Shown: positions 17,501 through 26,066 of the stretch, piece after piece | How the letters are laid out: each line of letters opens with the position of its first letter | How positions within the stretch are numbered: position 1 is the first letter of the stretch | The notes under the pieces: model-generated | The model's input: only the letters and a program-made list of their open reading frames with translations | What the model was told of the DNA's origin: nothing | Databases searched by the model: none | Assembly (NCBI GenBank): GCA_018644665.1 | Contig: JABGQA010000100.1 | Span: 1-64,000, forward strand | DNA from: Candidatus Poribacteria bacterium | Lineage (GTDB): Bacteria > Poribacteria > WGA-4E > GCA-2687025 | Length of the DNA: 64,000 nt | Reading direction: 5' to 3' | Position numbers and translations under genes: made by a program

Positions 17501-19021
17501 ACGCTTTCCGAGGCGGTAGTACGCCTCGCCCCGCCCGCGGCGCGCTTCGTACACCGACGCGTCAGCGTCGAGAACTCGCGAAAACGCGTCCGAGGCCTCG
17601 GCCCACTCCTCGACACCGAGGTGGGCGCGCCCAAGTCGCGCCAGCGTCTCAAGATCGTCCGGATCTCGCTGCATGAGATCGGCGCACTGAGCAAGAGCCG
17701 CGTCGAATGCGCCGTTTGCGAGCGCGCAGTCGACCTTGAGCGAAGACAGGACGTACCCCTCTTCGTCCGACAAGTCGCCGTGGGTGAGACCGGCCAGGGT
17801 CACCTCCGCCTGCCGCAGCCGACCCAGCGACGTAAGGGCCTTGGCGTACAGTAGGTCGTGCGTCGGGGTCCGTTCCTCGATGTCCTGGAGCAACTCGATC
17901 ACGCGTGCCCAGTCACAGGCCCCGTCCGCGATCTCCGACGCCATCAAACGCGCGCGGCGGTCCAGAGGCCGCGCCTCCAGGTAGCGCGTGAGAAGCCGCG
18001 ATGCCTCCTCGACATCGCCCTGCTCGTGGCTGCGCGTCGCGAGACGCCGCAAAGCGTCTGCGTGGCCTGGCTCCAGCTCGAGCACCCGGTAGAGTGTCGA
18101 CGTCTCAGCGTCGGCGTCGCGCAGCCCGGCCCACTCCGCGTACCTCAGAAGGAGAGCGGGCGTCGTCGCGTCGTGTAGATACTGCCTGAACGTCGCGTCG
18201 ACGGCAGCGGTGTCTTCGTCGCTGAACTCCGTCAGACCGGCGATGTCGAGGACGCGTTCCGCCGCTTCGTGCGACAGCGGTGAGCCCATGAGCATGGCTG
18301 CCTGGTAGGCCTCTGCGGCCTCAATCGGCTGATCTTCGCGTTGGTGCCGACGCCCCGCGATCATTCGCTCGCGACACCGCACCTCGCTGTTAGAGGGCTC
18401 ACGGGCGCTCCACTCGAGCAGGATCGTATGCGCCGCGTCCAGATCGCCCATCAGTTCATGCGCGACGGCCAGATGCTGCAGCGTCCAGAGCCAGTTCGGC
18501 TTCTGGGCGCCAAGGTACTCGTTAAGTTGGCGTCGAGTAGCGAACGCGGAGTCACTGGGGTCGGTTCGACCGTCGATCGCAACAGCCTCGCGAATCCGTT
18601 CCTCGGCGCGCGCCTTGTCCGCGGAGTTCTCGTACCACTCCAAGTACAGCGGGAACGCGAACATGGACCGGGGCAACGTCTTGAGCAGTCGGCCGCCTAC
18701 GAACGAGATGTCCGCTGGCTTTAGTTCGGTATGTAGCCGGGCGTGTAGGTAGGCGGAAATCGCTTCCGCATCGCGGCTGACAGCGAGCGCCCGGGCCCGT
18801 TGCACGAGAGCGTGGCCGTAGAAGGCGCGCATGTTTGCGGGCATGCGCTCTTCGACGGGGTGGGCATCCTCGATGATGCCAATGCCCTCGGTGAACGCCG
18901 ATAGAGCGACATCAATGCGCTTCTGAAGCAGCGCCCGCTCGCCCTTCTTGAGGAGCGCCGCCACTCGTCGTTCAGGCGCGCGGACTCGCTTCCGGCCTGG
19001 TTTCTCGACTGCGCGATACAA
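14564..19021 (-). CDS. Giant tetratricopeptide-repeat protein (1485 aa)
   Basis: A very long cytoplasmic-type protein built almost wholly of TPR-like helical hairpins. Examples are the units around VYEARRGRGEAYYRLGKRDEAASDFRAAL, the ALEQDPAFDGAWLAIARVHERTEDW region, and a final block near ALIDFARAHELDP. No signal peptide, transmembrane helix or catalytic motif is visible. The middle (about 950-1200) is Trp-rich and less regular (DRWQSRLF, WAIFAFWDAQAL) and may be a separate domain. TTG 19021 is the first possible start, with no clear ribosome-binding site, so the true start may be slightly downstream. Followed in the operon by a small Pro-rich protein. A scaffold role is inferred; the process is unknown. 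Confidence 0.8.
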   Translation of the reverse strand: MYRAVEKPGRKRVRAPERRVAALLKKGERALLQKRIDVALSAFTEGIGIIEDAHPVEERMPANMRAFYGHALVQRARALAVSRDAEAISAYLHARLHTELKPADISFVGGRLLKTLPRSMFAFPLYLEWYENSADKARAEERIREAVAIDGRTDPSDSAFATRRQLNEYLGAQKPNWLWTLQHLAVAHELMGDLDAAHTILLEWSAREPSNSEVRCRERMIAGRRHQREDQPIEAAEAYQAAMLMGSPLSHEAAERVLDIAGLTEFSDEDTAAVDATFRQYLHDATTPALLLRYAEWAGLRDADAETSTLYRVLELEPGHADALRRLATRSHEQGDVEEASRLLTRYLEARPLDRRARLMASEIADGACDWARVIELLQDIEERTPTHDLLYAKALTSLGRLRQAEVTLAGLTHGDLSDEEGYVLSSLKVDCALANGAFDAALAQCADLMQRDPDDLETLARLGRAHLGVEEWAEASDAFSRVLDADASVYEARRGRGEAYYRLGKRDEAASDFRAALADHPRQPQIHYAVALCALDTDVELARAHLSEALEQDPAFDGAWLAIARVHERTEDWAAASEAYARALALRDNSDGVIEQRRTYAALRAGHHDIARAHLEARRERIGLDPTHLYYLGYCWYRAGDVRETAQHWRTSLRQREDDALRDDLAWLHLRLADDASEAENRVTMTQHWNIAQEYGANYEVQDAIVARWAREAMQRLSASGADAPAQRDVQIANDLMANVLRAAPRKDVYVALAGLCAARMGDWQLVADVVTPIVEDGDWAHVAGYLLGICRWEQNYPDRAADVLSMTKDWGEWETEAQSLRVQMFVDSGDVAGAARELAMLRVMSPAACPVEDAIALLLNMRCWRQVHDLVQETPDDDRTDLMYYCLGIATLMSNKETEGLDYLEQVNADTTWHAAAQELLRVGYKRQALRAFQSLGWEDVVGLLEQVAAMDETDAAVQSWLERSRDFALLSRWEAMDRNTLVDRWQSRLFSDVGEVLPLHQWAIFAFWDAQALPTKERWRDAISLWGTLVSLRDYWDEWALSRLQRHDPNEWDARRPVQAYEAQLQPVLSGFLARLARRLMTEMVDSLSQSDTSEQEANDLRYHFERERQTADLWRDWLSDHPHLADSVVPYGDDLLHVLRRSGEMRDILTTSTSLHSTRTDERLLIYLSPVGHVLAALESGADTYARDRARAFFDDDDPSVQRYARIVFVLASQIVTAFEDNPREGLETTLDARILAEEVKDSRLLESLAWDPLLIGMVDAAAADLDRGRGTPPDQQAQQAGEVRELLKRAYEITRIERIAPAIVRTALVQARALVSFGGGARRSVFENEFNQYDAQALDLLHETLALAPDNVVLQQETAQLRLRRGLVAADAGRINDALIDFARAHELDPVSHIITTTYANFMMEQAGQMWMDPDGDAQREALSLAHRVLSANPSDTQLLARCSRFLDLPQTHALRQAPEYRRLATLFMNMTQSERHAEG

Positions 19022-19572
19022 GGAGTGTCACCCTCTGAGCGTATCCCCGCGCCCGCAGGGCCGGCGCCGGCGTCCAAGCAAGTACTCTACCTCTATACCC
19101 GAGTGGACGGCAAACTGTTCACCCGGCCTGGCGTGCTTACAAACGGGCCACGCGCGTGCGCGTTCAGACGGATGGCCCCGCAGAACGTAATACGACCGGC
19201 CGAGCCCGAAGTAACAGGCCCGTCGACCGCGTCCGGCGAAGCCTGGCCGCGGGGCGGCCCGTCCGGGATTCAGCAGACGCCACCACGGACACGGCCGGGC
19301 CCCGGGGCCGGCGACAGCGCTCCTGGGCCGCTGACGGCGCTCCTGCCGAACCAACCGCGCTCGCAACAGCGTTGAGGGAGCGGCGCGCGGCTCCCGGTCC
19401 GGCCGGGATGCAGAGCCCGTGACGCCCTCTTCGGCCCCCCGACCACCCAGCGACACGCCGCCTAGACGAGCCGCATTGACACGACCCGTTGAGCCGACTA
19501 CATTGGGTCTGAAGCTCGCCAGGATCGACCGGCCGGCGCGGGCAGACCACCGAAGCTTCCACGGAGGGCGCT
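19022..19572. other. Divergent intergenic region, no gene seen
   Basis: 551 bases between the divergent TPR and universal-stress genes. Reading frames exist on both strands but are Arg/Pro/Gly-rich, mutually overlapping and lack domain features or ribosome-binding sites. It should contain the promoters of both neighbours; I could not assign a clear -35/-10 pair. Confidence 0.5.
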
Positions 19573-20427
19573 ATGGTTCCGACTAGCCGCACGGAGTCGA
19601 TATACGCGCGAATACTCGTCGGCCTGGACGGATCAGACTACTCGCGCACAGCGGTGGACTACGCCTGCAAGCTCGCCTCGGCCAACGACGTTGTCACCGG
19701 CATTGCGGTCGTCGACCTACCGGGGATCGAGCGCTTCGTCGGGCCGACGCCAGCGGGGGCCGGACGCTCCGCGGCGGCGTTGGAGCAGACGCTACTCGCG
19801 GAGACGCAGGCAAAGGCTGAGCAGGTCTTGACGGAGTTTGCCGCGACGTGCGAGGCGCGCGGGGTCGCACATACGATACACGCCGAAACCGGGAAGCCGT
19901 TCGAGGAGATCATTGAGGCGTCCAAGTACCACGACGTGATCGTCATCGGGCAGCGCACCGCGTTCAGGTATGGCGCGGAGGAGGAAACCGGCGACACGCT
20001 CAACAGGATTCTCGAGCATGGGCTCACCCCGGTCGTCGCCCTGCCTGCGGAACCGAGAGACATACGCAAGGTGCTCGTCGCCTACGACGACAGCCTCCAG
20101 TCCGCCCGCGCCATCCAGATGTTCCTCATGCTCGGAATCTGGGACGAGTGCGAGACGACACTCATCACGGTGACGGACGACGCCGACGACGGCGACCGCC
20201 TCCTCGAGTCGTTGCGCGACTACTGCGCCAGCTACGGCGTCCCGGCCAACGTCGTCCGCGCCGAGGGCCGTCCGTCCGCAGCGATACTCGGCCACATCCG
20301 CGAGAACGACACCGACCTTCTCGTCATGGGCGCCTACGGCAGGAACCGTCTGACGAACTTCTTCGTGGGTAGCACGACCAAGGCCACAGTCCAGGACGCC
20401 GGGATACCCATATTCCTCTATCACTGA
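19573..20427 (+). CDS. Universal stress protein, tandem UspA domains
   Basis: A 284-residue protein with two UspA folds. The first begins RILVGLDGSDYSRTAVDYA (about residues 13-31) and includes DVIVIGQR. The second begins KVLVAYDDSLQSARAIQM and ends with MGAYGRNRLTNFFVGSTTKATV, which fits the ATP-binding G-x2-G-x9-G(S/T) motif. The first domain lacks a clear version of that motif, so ATP binding is probably restricted to the second. AGGG precedes ATG 19573. It leads a three-gene run with another Usp-like protein and an NhaD antiporter, an arrangement that suggests stress-linked control of ion transport. Confidence 0.9.
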   Translation: MVPTSRTESIYARILVGLDGSDYSRTAVDYACKLASANDVVTGIAVVDLPGIERFVGPTPAGAGRSAAALEQTLLAETQAKAEQVLTEFAATCEARGVAHTIHAETGKPFEEIIEASKYHDVIVIGQRTAFRYGAEEETGDTLNRILEHGLTPVVALPAEPRDIRKVLVAYDDSLQSARAIQMFLMLGIWDECETTLITVTDDADDGDRLLESLRDYCASYGVPANVVRAEGRPSAAILGHIRENDTDLLVMGAYGRNRLTNFFVGSTTKATVQDAGIPIFLYH

Positions 20428-20458
20428 TCCGGCGGCGCTACCAAGAGCAGGTCTGACC

Positions 20459-21319
20459 ATGCCGGATCGCATCGACGAGTTCGAGTCTGTCTTCCGTAGC
20501 GCCGATAGGACCGTCTACCGTTTCGAGCCGCCGCCCGTGCGGCGCGCGCTTGTCCTGAGCGACCGGCCCGCGGGAACCGCCGAGGCCTTCGACGCGCGCG
20601 TCCGCGCGTATGTGGAAAGCGGCGATCCCGACGCTTCCCTCGAATGGGAGTCCTGGCACGGGGACGTGCCGGACACCCGCGAGCAGTTCGTCGACCGACT
20701 GTCCAGCTACGATGCCGATCTGGTAGTCACTCACCGCAACCTGCACGACTCAATAAGCGACGCGCACTTCGGCCTCGGCGTCTACGTCCACGTTCTGACG
20801 CAGAGCACGCGCGTGCCGGTGCTGGTGACGCCATCTCCCGACTCGCCGGGCTTCGAGCAGGCGACCAGGAAGCTCGAGGATGCTCTCCTGTTAAGTGACC
20901 ACATCGACGGCGACGACCGTCTCGTGAACTGGGCCGTCAACTTCGTGAGCAACTCAGGCGCCCTCGTGCTCGCGAACGTCGAGCCTGAGGCCGTGTTTGG
21001 GCGGTACATGCACGCGATCTCGCGCATTCCGGGCATCGAGACCGAAATGGCCGAGGACCGCATCCGCGCTGAACTCCTGAAGGAGGCCGAGGACTACATA
21101 GCGGCATGCCGTCAGCGCCTGTCCCAGGTCAGACCTGAGCTCACGACGACTGGTCTGGTGCGGATGGGCGAGCCACTGCAGGTCCTGCGCGAGTTGCTCC
21201 CGCGGCACGACCACGCCCTCGTAGTCATGCAGGCCGATGACGATCGGCAAATCGCGATGCGCGGCCTCGCCGCCGCCGCCGCGGTGGAGTTCGCCGACAT
21301 ATCGATGTTGCTGATATAG
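20459..21319 (+). CDS. Universal stress protein-like, divergent tandem domains
   Basis: A 286-residue protein with weak UspA character. The first half ends in DADLVVTHRNLHD and a VPVLVTPSPDSPG strand typical of Usp domain ends. The second half starts LEDALLLSDHIDGDDRLVNWAVNF and ends HDHALVVMQADDDRQIAMRGLAAAAAVEFADISMLLI, corresponding to the usual G-x-G region but without its glycines. Loss of the nucleotide-binding motif suggests a regulatory rather than ATP-hydrolysing role. It is 31 bases after the first Usp gene and 41 before the antiporter gene, so it is probably co-transcribed and may modulate the transporter. Confidence 0.72.
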   Translation: MPDRIDEFESVFRSADRTVYRFEPPPVRRALVLSDRPAGTAEAFDARVRAYVESGDPDASLEWESWHGDVPDTREQFVDRLSSYDADLVVTHRNLHDSISDAHFGLGVYVHVLTQSTRVPVLVTPSPDSPGFEQATRKLEDALLLSDHIDGDDRLVNWAVNFVSNSGALVLANVEPEAVFGRYMHAISRIPGIETEMAEDRIRAELLKEAEDYIAACRQRLSQVRPELTTTGLVRMGEPLQVLRELLPRHDHALVVMQADDDRQIAMRGLAAAAAVEFADISMLLI

Positions 21320-21360
21320 CGATCGCAACACGGCGAGACACGTAGGAGGCGCCGACGCTG

Positions 21361-22782
21361 GTGCACCATTTGACGACGTTCATCGCGGGCGCGACGCCGC
21401 AGGCGACGCATGGTGAGGTCGCACCTGCCGTAACCGCGCTCTTCGGTGGCATTCTGGTCCTGATGATCCTCTGCCTCGCCTTCGAGGAGAAGATCCACGC
21501 CAAGAAGTCGCTAATCACGGGCGTGTTCGCCGCGATCAGCCTGCTCTGCGCGACCGCGGCTGGGCTGCTGCCGTTCGGCCCAGTCGTGAACGTCTTCCAC
21601 GAGTCCATCCGGCTCCCCATCTACATTCCCGCGGTCGACTGGGGCGTGATCGCCATCATCGTGGGCGCGAGCATCTTCGTCGACGTCACGTCGAAGTCTG
21701 GCCTGTTCTCGTGGGTCGCCTTGAGGCTTACGAAGCGGTCCGGGGGCGATCCGGCCAAGCTGCTGATTTACTATGGCGTCATGACGGTCGTGTTCTCCGC
21801 CGTGCTTAACAACGTCACCGCGATGATAATCGTGGGGTCGCTCACCGGCGTATCGCTCAAGCGACTCGGCCGAGAGGACAAGCTCCTCGGCTTCCTCATG
21901 GTCGAGGGACTGCTAACGAACGTCGGCGGGTTGCTGACGCTGATAAGCTCGGTGCCGAACATCATCGTGGGCGCGCTGGCGGGCATCAGCTTCGTGCGCT
22001 TCTTCATCGTCGCGGCGCCGTTCGTGGTGGTCGCCACGGCGGTCACCCTCTGGATGGGCATGCGCGCGTTCAGCATCGGTCGCCTGACAGGCGACGACGA
22101 GAAACGCGAAGCCGCCGAACTCGTCGCAGGCTTCGACGAGAACGATGGCGTCCCAAGCCGCGCATTCTTCAAGTACAGCATCGCGCTCTTCCTACTGCTG
22201 ATCGTGTGCTTTGCGCTCCAATCCGTCCTGCCACTGCTTGATGAACTCGGCATGGGATTCGTGGCCTTGCTCTTCGGTGTCATCGCCCTGGTGCGTTACC
22301 GGCACGATGTCGACAAGTTCTACGCCGCCCTCGACTGGGATCTCATCGCCTTCTTCGGCTCGCTGTTCGTCGTCATAAACGTCATGGAGCACGCGCGCGT
22401 CTTGCACGTTCTGGGGGAGGGGATCGCTGTCCTGACGGACTTCGGCCCGCGCGCGGGAGCCGGCGCCATACTACTCTCGTCCGGCGTTGCCAGCTCAGTG
22501 ACGGACAACATCCCCCTGGCTGCAATGCTGGGCAAGATTCTCCACGGCATGGGCGATCAGGCCGCGCCCAGCTTCTGGTGGGGCGTGATCTTCGGGGCCA
22601 ACCTGGGCGGGAACATAACACCGATCGGCTCGGCGTCCACCGTCGTTGCGGTGACGATGATGCACAAGTACGGCATCGCCATGCCGTTCGTGAAGTTCGT
22701 CACGCTGGCCGCGAAGTTCGCCGTCGTCCAGCTTGCGTTGGCTACGATCTACGTCGTCCTTGTCCTGGGAGGCACCGCGTAG
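21361..22782 (+). CDS. NhaD-type Na+/H+ antiporter / ion transporter (IT) superfamily permease
   Basis: A 473-residue polytopic inner-membrane protein with about 11-12 hydrophobic segments. Conserved elements include NNVTAMIIVGSLTGVSLKRLG in the first half, followed by GLLTNVGGLLTLISSVPNIIVG. The pseudo-repeat in the second half is SSGVASSVTDNIPLAAMLGKI and GANLGGNITPIGSASTVVAV. These DNxP and NxGG motifs mark the ArsB/NhaD/CitM superfamily. NhaD proteins exchange Na+ or Li+ for H+; anion transport is an alternative. GTG start at 21361 with AGGAGG 11 bases upstream. Two Usp-like genes lie immediately upstream. Confidence 0.85.
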   Translation: MHHLTTFIAGATPQATHGEVAPAVTALFGGILVLMILCLAFEEKIHAKKSLITGVFAAISLLCATAAGLLPFGPVVNVFHESIRLPIYIPAVDWGVIAIIVGASIFVDVTSKSGLFSWVALRLTKRSGGDPAKLLIYYGVMTVVFSAVLNNVTAMIIVGSLTGVSLKRLGREDKLLGFLMVEGLLTNVGGLLTLISSVPNIIVGALAGISFVRFFIVAAPFVVVATAVTLWMGMRAFSIGRLTGDDEKREAAELVAGFDENDGVPSRAFFKYSIALFLLLIVCFALQSVLPLLDELGMGFVALLFGVIALVRYRHDVDKFYAALDWDLIAFFGSLFVVINVMEHARVLHVLGEGIAVLTDFGPRAGAGAILLSSGVASSVTDNIPLAAMLGKILHGMGDQAAPSFWWGVIFGANLGGNITPIGSASTVVAVTMMHKYGIAMPFVKFVTLAAKFAVVQLALATIYVVLVLGGTA

Positions 22783-22895
22783 CGCGACGTGCCGCGGTAG
22801 TGCGTCCCGCGCGCCGGGAAGACTGGGGTGGGACCTTCGGCCAGCGGCCGATCCGGCCTGAGTCTGACACGTGAGTGGACGCGGACGTCGTCCAC

Positions 22896-24002
22896 CTAGT
22901 CCGTGAGTGACTCTCCGGTGTCGGCGTCGAAGAAGTGCACACGGTCGAGATCCAGGGCGACGTCCAGCGTCTCCCCGACGCGCGGCATCACACTCGGCTC
23001 GATCTTGGCGATGATCGTGTCGTCGCCGATCGTCAGGTACACCAGTATCTCGCTTCCCAACGGCTCGACGACATCAACGCCCGCCGGCATCGACGAGCCG
23101 GCGTTCGCGACGACGAACGCGCCGTCCGGGCGGATGTGCTCCGGCCGTATGCCCATCGTCACCGGCCCATCGCTGTGGTCATCCAGCGCGGAGACCGACG
23201 CGGGGGGCAGCTCCAGCCGCATCCCGCTAGACTCGAAGACACGCCCGTCGCCGTTCCCCGCAAGACTCCCATCGACGAAGTTCATCGGCGGACTCCCGAT
23301 GAATCCCGCGACGAACCGGTTGTGGGGATGGTCGTAAAGCCGCAGCGGTGTATCGATCTGCTGGATGACGCCCCCGTCCAGGACGACGATCCGGTCGCCC
23401 ATCGTCATAGCTTCAGTCTGGTCGTGCGTCACGTAGACCATCGTCGCCTGCAGCCGCGTGTGCAGCTTGTTGATCTCCGCGCGCATCTGCACGCGCAGCT
23501 TCGCGTCGAGGTTGCTCAACGGCTCGTCGAACAGGAACACCTTCGGGTCGCGTACGATCGCGCGCCCTACGGCGACGCGTTGCCGCTCTCCACCTGACAG
23601 CGCCCGCGGCCGCCGCTCGAGAAGCGGCGTGATCCCGAGGATCTCCGCCGCCCCACGCACGCGACCATCGATCTCCGCCTTTGGCACGCGGCGCAGCTTC
23701 AGCCCGAACGCCATGTTCCGGTACACGCTCATGTGCGGGTAGAGGGCGTAGTTCTGGAACACCATCGCGATGTCCCGGTCCTTCGGGAGGACGTCGTTCA
23801 CCCGGCGTTCGTCGATGTAGATGTCGCCGTCGGTGATCTCCTCGAGACCCGCGATCATGCGGAGCATCGTCGACTTGCCGCAGCCCGACGGCCCCACGAA
23901 CACGACGAATTCCTCGTCGTGCACCTCGAGGTTCGCCTCGCGCACGGCGACAACATCGCCGCCATAGATCTTGGTCACGCGGTCAATCCGGACGTTCGCC
24001 AT
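22896..24002 (-). CDS. Sugar-type ABC transporter ATP-binding protein (MalK/UgpC/MsmK-like)
   Basis: A 368-residue ATPase with Walker A GPSGCGKST (37-45), Q-loop VFQNYALYPHM, signature LSGGERQRVA, Walker B VFLFDEPLSNLD, switch His in VTHDQTEAM, and a C-terminal TOBE region (about 240-368). This layout is that of the ATPases energising carbohydrate ABC importers. ATG at 24002 is preceded by GGGAG; the longer frame upstream is antisense-like filler. No permease or binding protein is nearby, so it probably serves transporters encoded elsewhere. It overlaps the 3' end of the AccD-like gene by 20 bases, placing it last in the Rsb-type operon. Confidence 0.93.
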   Translation of the reverse strand: MANVRIDRVTKIYGGDVVAVREANLEVHDEEFVVFVGPSGCGKSTMLRMIAGLEEITDGDIYIDERRVNDVLPKDRDIAMVFQNYALYPHMSVYRNMAFGLKLRRVPKAEIDGRVRGAAEILGITPLLERRPRALSGGERQRVAVGRAIVRDPKVFLFDEPLSNLDAKLRVQMRAEINKLHTRLQATMVYVTHDQTEAMTMGDRIVVLDGGVIQQIDTPLRLYDHPHNRFVAGFIGSPPMNFVDGSLAGNGDGRVFESSGMRLELPPASVSALDDHSDGPVTMGIRPEHIRPDGAFVVANAGSSMPAGVDVVEPLGSEILVYLTIGDDTIIAKIEPSVMPRVGETLDVALDLDRVHFFDADTGESLTD

Positions 24003-24684
24003 CCGTGTCTCCCGCCTGTGCGAAGAACATGAGAAGCTTCGACAGTTCCTGCCGCATCTCCGCACGCGGCACGTACATGTCGACGAAGGGGAACTCCGCG
24101 GTCTCGCCGTCCCGCGGCTGCGTGTGCGCGGGAACGTCGCGTACGGCGGCCTCGGCGATGACGACATCGCCCAACGGAGCCGACGTAAGGAGACCATGGT
24201 CCGGGTGCGCGTCGGTAATGACGAGCACGTATGGCAGGCGAGCGGCGCCATGTCGCGCCAACGCTTTGTGCGCGTGGCTCCGGAATCGGCCGCTGGGCCC
24301 GGCGTCGCCGATGCCGACGCCACCTGCGCAGAAGAGAATGGTCGGTGCGCCGACCTCCAATAGCATGGCGAGGGCCTCGGCCGCCAGGTCTCCGTCAGCA
24401 AGGCCGTCTACGGCGCCAATGGCGCATTCGGCCCCGTCCAAGGTGGCCCTTCCGACGACAGGACCGGCTGGAGTAGGCCCGGGGCGCAACGACCCGCGAT
24501 CCGCTATGTAGTGTACGCGCTCATCCGCGTTCAGTGGGGCTTGGTGCTGGCAGTGGGGGCAGATGCGGCCGCTACGCTCGTGCTCGCGCGCGAACAGCAC
24601 CTCCTTGCACGCGACGCACCTGATGGCGACGCCGTCCGGGATCGCGCTCCGCGTGTCTGTCCCGGCGCGATCCGCGTCAGACAT
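23983..24684 (-). CDS. Degenerate AccD-like protein (zinc finger plus reduced carboxyltransferase fold)
   Basis: A 233-residue protein whose N-terminus matches the AccD zinc ribbon: CVAC and CPHC with a 15-residue spacer (Cys23, 26, 42, 45), then APLNADERVHYIAD and GSL. The rest follows the AccD crotonase-like domain in outline: ARLPYVLVITD, SAPLGDVVIAE, and FVDMYVPRAEMRQELSKLL, which parallels the AccD C-terminus. It is shorter than true AccD (about 280-300 residues). The oxyanion-hole regions (GARMQEG and the Gly-rich segment) are replaced by CAGGVGIGDAG and AHPDHGLL. It is probably not an active acetyl-CoA carboxylase subunit. The stop overlaps the ABC ATPase gene. Confidence 0.65.
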   Translation of the reverse strand: MSDADRAGTDTRSAIPDGVAIRCVACKEVLFAREHERSGRICPHCQHQAPLNADERVHYIADRGSLRPGPTPAGPVVGRATLDGAECAIGAVDGLADGDLAAEALAMLLEVGAPTILFCAGGVGIGDAGPSGRFRSHAHKALARHGAARLPYVLVITDAHPDHGLLTSAPLGDVVIAEAAVRDVPAHTQPRDGETAEFPFVDMYVPRAEMRQELSKLLMFFAQAGDTDGERPD

Positions 24685-24717
24685 GCGCCAACTCCCCGGG
24701 CTGCATGCGCCGCATCC

Positions 24718-25077
24718 CTACAGTGTCTCCTGCGACGCCAGCGCCGCCAATGCGGACGCCTCATCGTCGTGGAGAGACACCACGTTCGTCAGCTTTGTGA
24801 CCGTGAAAAGGCGGCTGATATGGGGCGCGGGCTCGGCGAGAGCGACTCGCCCGCCCTTTGCGGCGGCGGCCTGCTGCCCGCGGATCACGGAACCAAGACC
24901 CTGGCTATCGATGTAGGGCACGTCCCGCATGTTCAGGAGCAGTGACTGGACGTCGTCCGGCGCTTCTGCGAGCGCCTCCTCCAACGCGCGTCCCAGCCGT
25001 GCGCTCTGATCTGCGATCAGACGGCCAACTACCGTGACGACCAGCGCCGAACCGTCGACGCGCACGCTAAAGTCCAC
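24718..25077 (-). CDS. STAS-domain anti-sigma factor antagonist (RsbV/SpoIIAA-like)
   Basis: A 119-residue single STAS domain. The phosphorylation-site region reads NMRDVPYIDSQGLGSVI, with Ser at the conserved site. Such proteins bind and release an anti-sigma kinase depending on phosphorylation. It lies 41 bases after a second STAS gene and 34 before the AccD-like gene. Two STAS proteins in one operon suggest either two targets or a graded switch. Confidence 0.9.
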   Translation of the reverse strand: MDFSVRVDGSALVVTVVGRLIADQSARLGRALEEALAEAPDDVQSLLLNMRDVPYIDSQGLGSVIRGQQAAAAKGGRVALAEPAPHISRLFTVTKLTNVVSLHDDEASALAALASQETL

Positions 25078-25118
25078 GCACGCCTCCTGAACATGCGGCG
25101 GCCATGCCGTCAGTCTCG

Positions 25119-25463
25119 CTACGAGGACAGGCTCTCTACCGCGGCGTCCTCGTCCGGGAACTGCTCGAACAGCTGCGCGAGCTTCGCGAGAGACAGAAGC
25201 TTCTCAATGTTCGCGCTAGCGTTCATGATGCCGATCCGGCCCTTCTTCTGCTGGATGTGCGTGTATGCATTCACCAGCGCGCCGAGGGCTGAACTGTCCA
25301 TCATGCCCGTGCCTTCGAGGTTCACGAGGATACGCACGGTGTCGCCACCGAGCTCGATCGCCTTCTGGAACGCTTCGCGCAACTTCAAACCGTCCGGGCC
25401 GATGATGTTGCCCTTCAGATTGAAGATGATAACAACCCCGTTCTTACGGAATGTAAGTTCCAC
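25119..25463 (-). CDS. rsbV: STAS-domain anti-sigma factor antagonist (RsbV-like)
   Basis: A 114-residue STAS domain starting MELTFRKNGVVIIFNLKGNIIGPDG, with the phosphorylatable-Ser motif TGMMDSSALGALV. GTG start at 25463 has an excellent AAGGAGG Shine-Dalgarno about 8 bases upstream, the strongest in this operon, suggesting it is made in excess over its kinase. A 159-base gap separates it from the RsbW-like gene, enough for an internal promoter. It would sequester the RsbW-like kinase when dephosphorylated by the RsbU-like phosphatase. Confidence 0.9.
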   Translation of the reverse strand: MELTFRKNGVVIIFNLKGNIIGPDGLKLREAFQKAIELGGDTVRILVNLEGTGMMDSSALGALVNAYTHIQQKKGRIGIMNASANIEKLLSLAKLAQLFEQFPDEDAAVESLSS

Positions 25464-25622
25464 TCACGTACCTCCTTCGCACCGGCGAAATCGATCTAGT
25501 CACGCCGGCTCGTATCGGAATCATTGCTCGCAACCCGCGAAGGGCGAACCCACCGGTCGGGGAGCAGGACATCGCGTCGGCGGCCGGCCCCGAGGGCTGC
25601 GGCCCTGGACCCACAGGCGTCT

Positions 25623-26066
25623 CTACGCGCCTGGCCGCGTCTTCCGTATCGTCAACTCCGTGCCGTCCTCATTGTGCGACACTTCGTCCATATAGGCGTT
25701 CATCATGAGGATGCCGCGCCCGCTGTCGCGGAACAGGTTGTCGCCCTCGAACGGGTTGGCCACCGCGCCAGGGTCGAACCCTTCGCCCTCGTCCTTTATC
25801 GTTATCAGCAACTGCACGGGGTCGATTCTCAGCGTCACGTAGACGCGCTTCGTGAGGTCGTACTTGTTCCCGTGTTTGATGGCGTTCATTGCGCCCTCGA
25901 TCAGCGCCACGCCGATCAACTCCACAGAGTCCTCGTCGAAGTTCAGGTCCCGCGCGACCTTTCCCGTCACGGCCTCTAGAACCGGCACGTAGTCGATATC
26001 GCTAGGCATCACGAGAATGAGTTCGCGGACATCCTCGGGGCTATGAGCGTCGGCCTGCGCGCTCAA
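25623..26066 (-). CDS. rsbW: RsbW/SpoIIAB-like anti-sigma factor serine kinase
   Basis: A 147-residue GHKL ATPase of the HATPase_c_2 type. N-box EGAMNAIKHGNK, G1 box DEGEGFDPG and the SGRGILMM G2 region are intact. It should phosphorylate the STAS proteins and bind a sigma factor or another partner. The TTG at 26066 is the likely start: it overlaps the stop of the response-regulator gene (TTGA) and has GGGAGGGG 7 bases upstream. Longer starts reach into the upstream gene. No sigma factor gene is in the window, so the output partner is elsewhere. Confidence 0.88.
   Translation of the reverse strand: MSAQADAHSPEDVRELILVMPSDIDYVPVLEAVTGKVARDLNFDEDSVELIGVALIEGAMNAIKHGNKYDLTKRVYVTLRIDPVQLLITIKDEGEGFDPGAVANPFEGDNLFRDSGRGILMMNAYMDEVSHNEDGTELTIRKTRPGA

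Noticed and set aside
23983..24684. Functional acetyl-CoA carboxylase beta subunit
   Set aside because: Too short, and the glycine-rich catalytic segments are not conserved, so annotated as AccD-like only.
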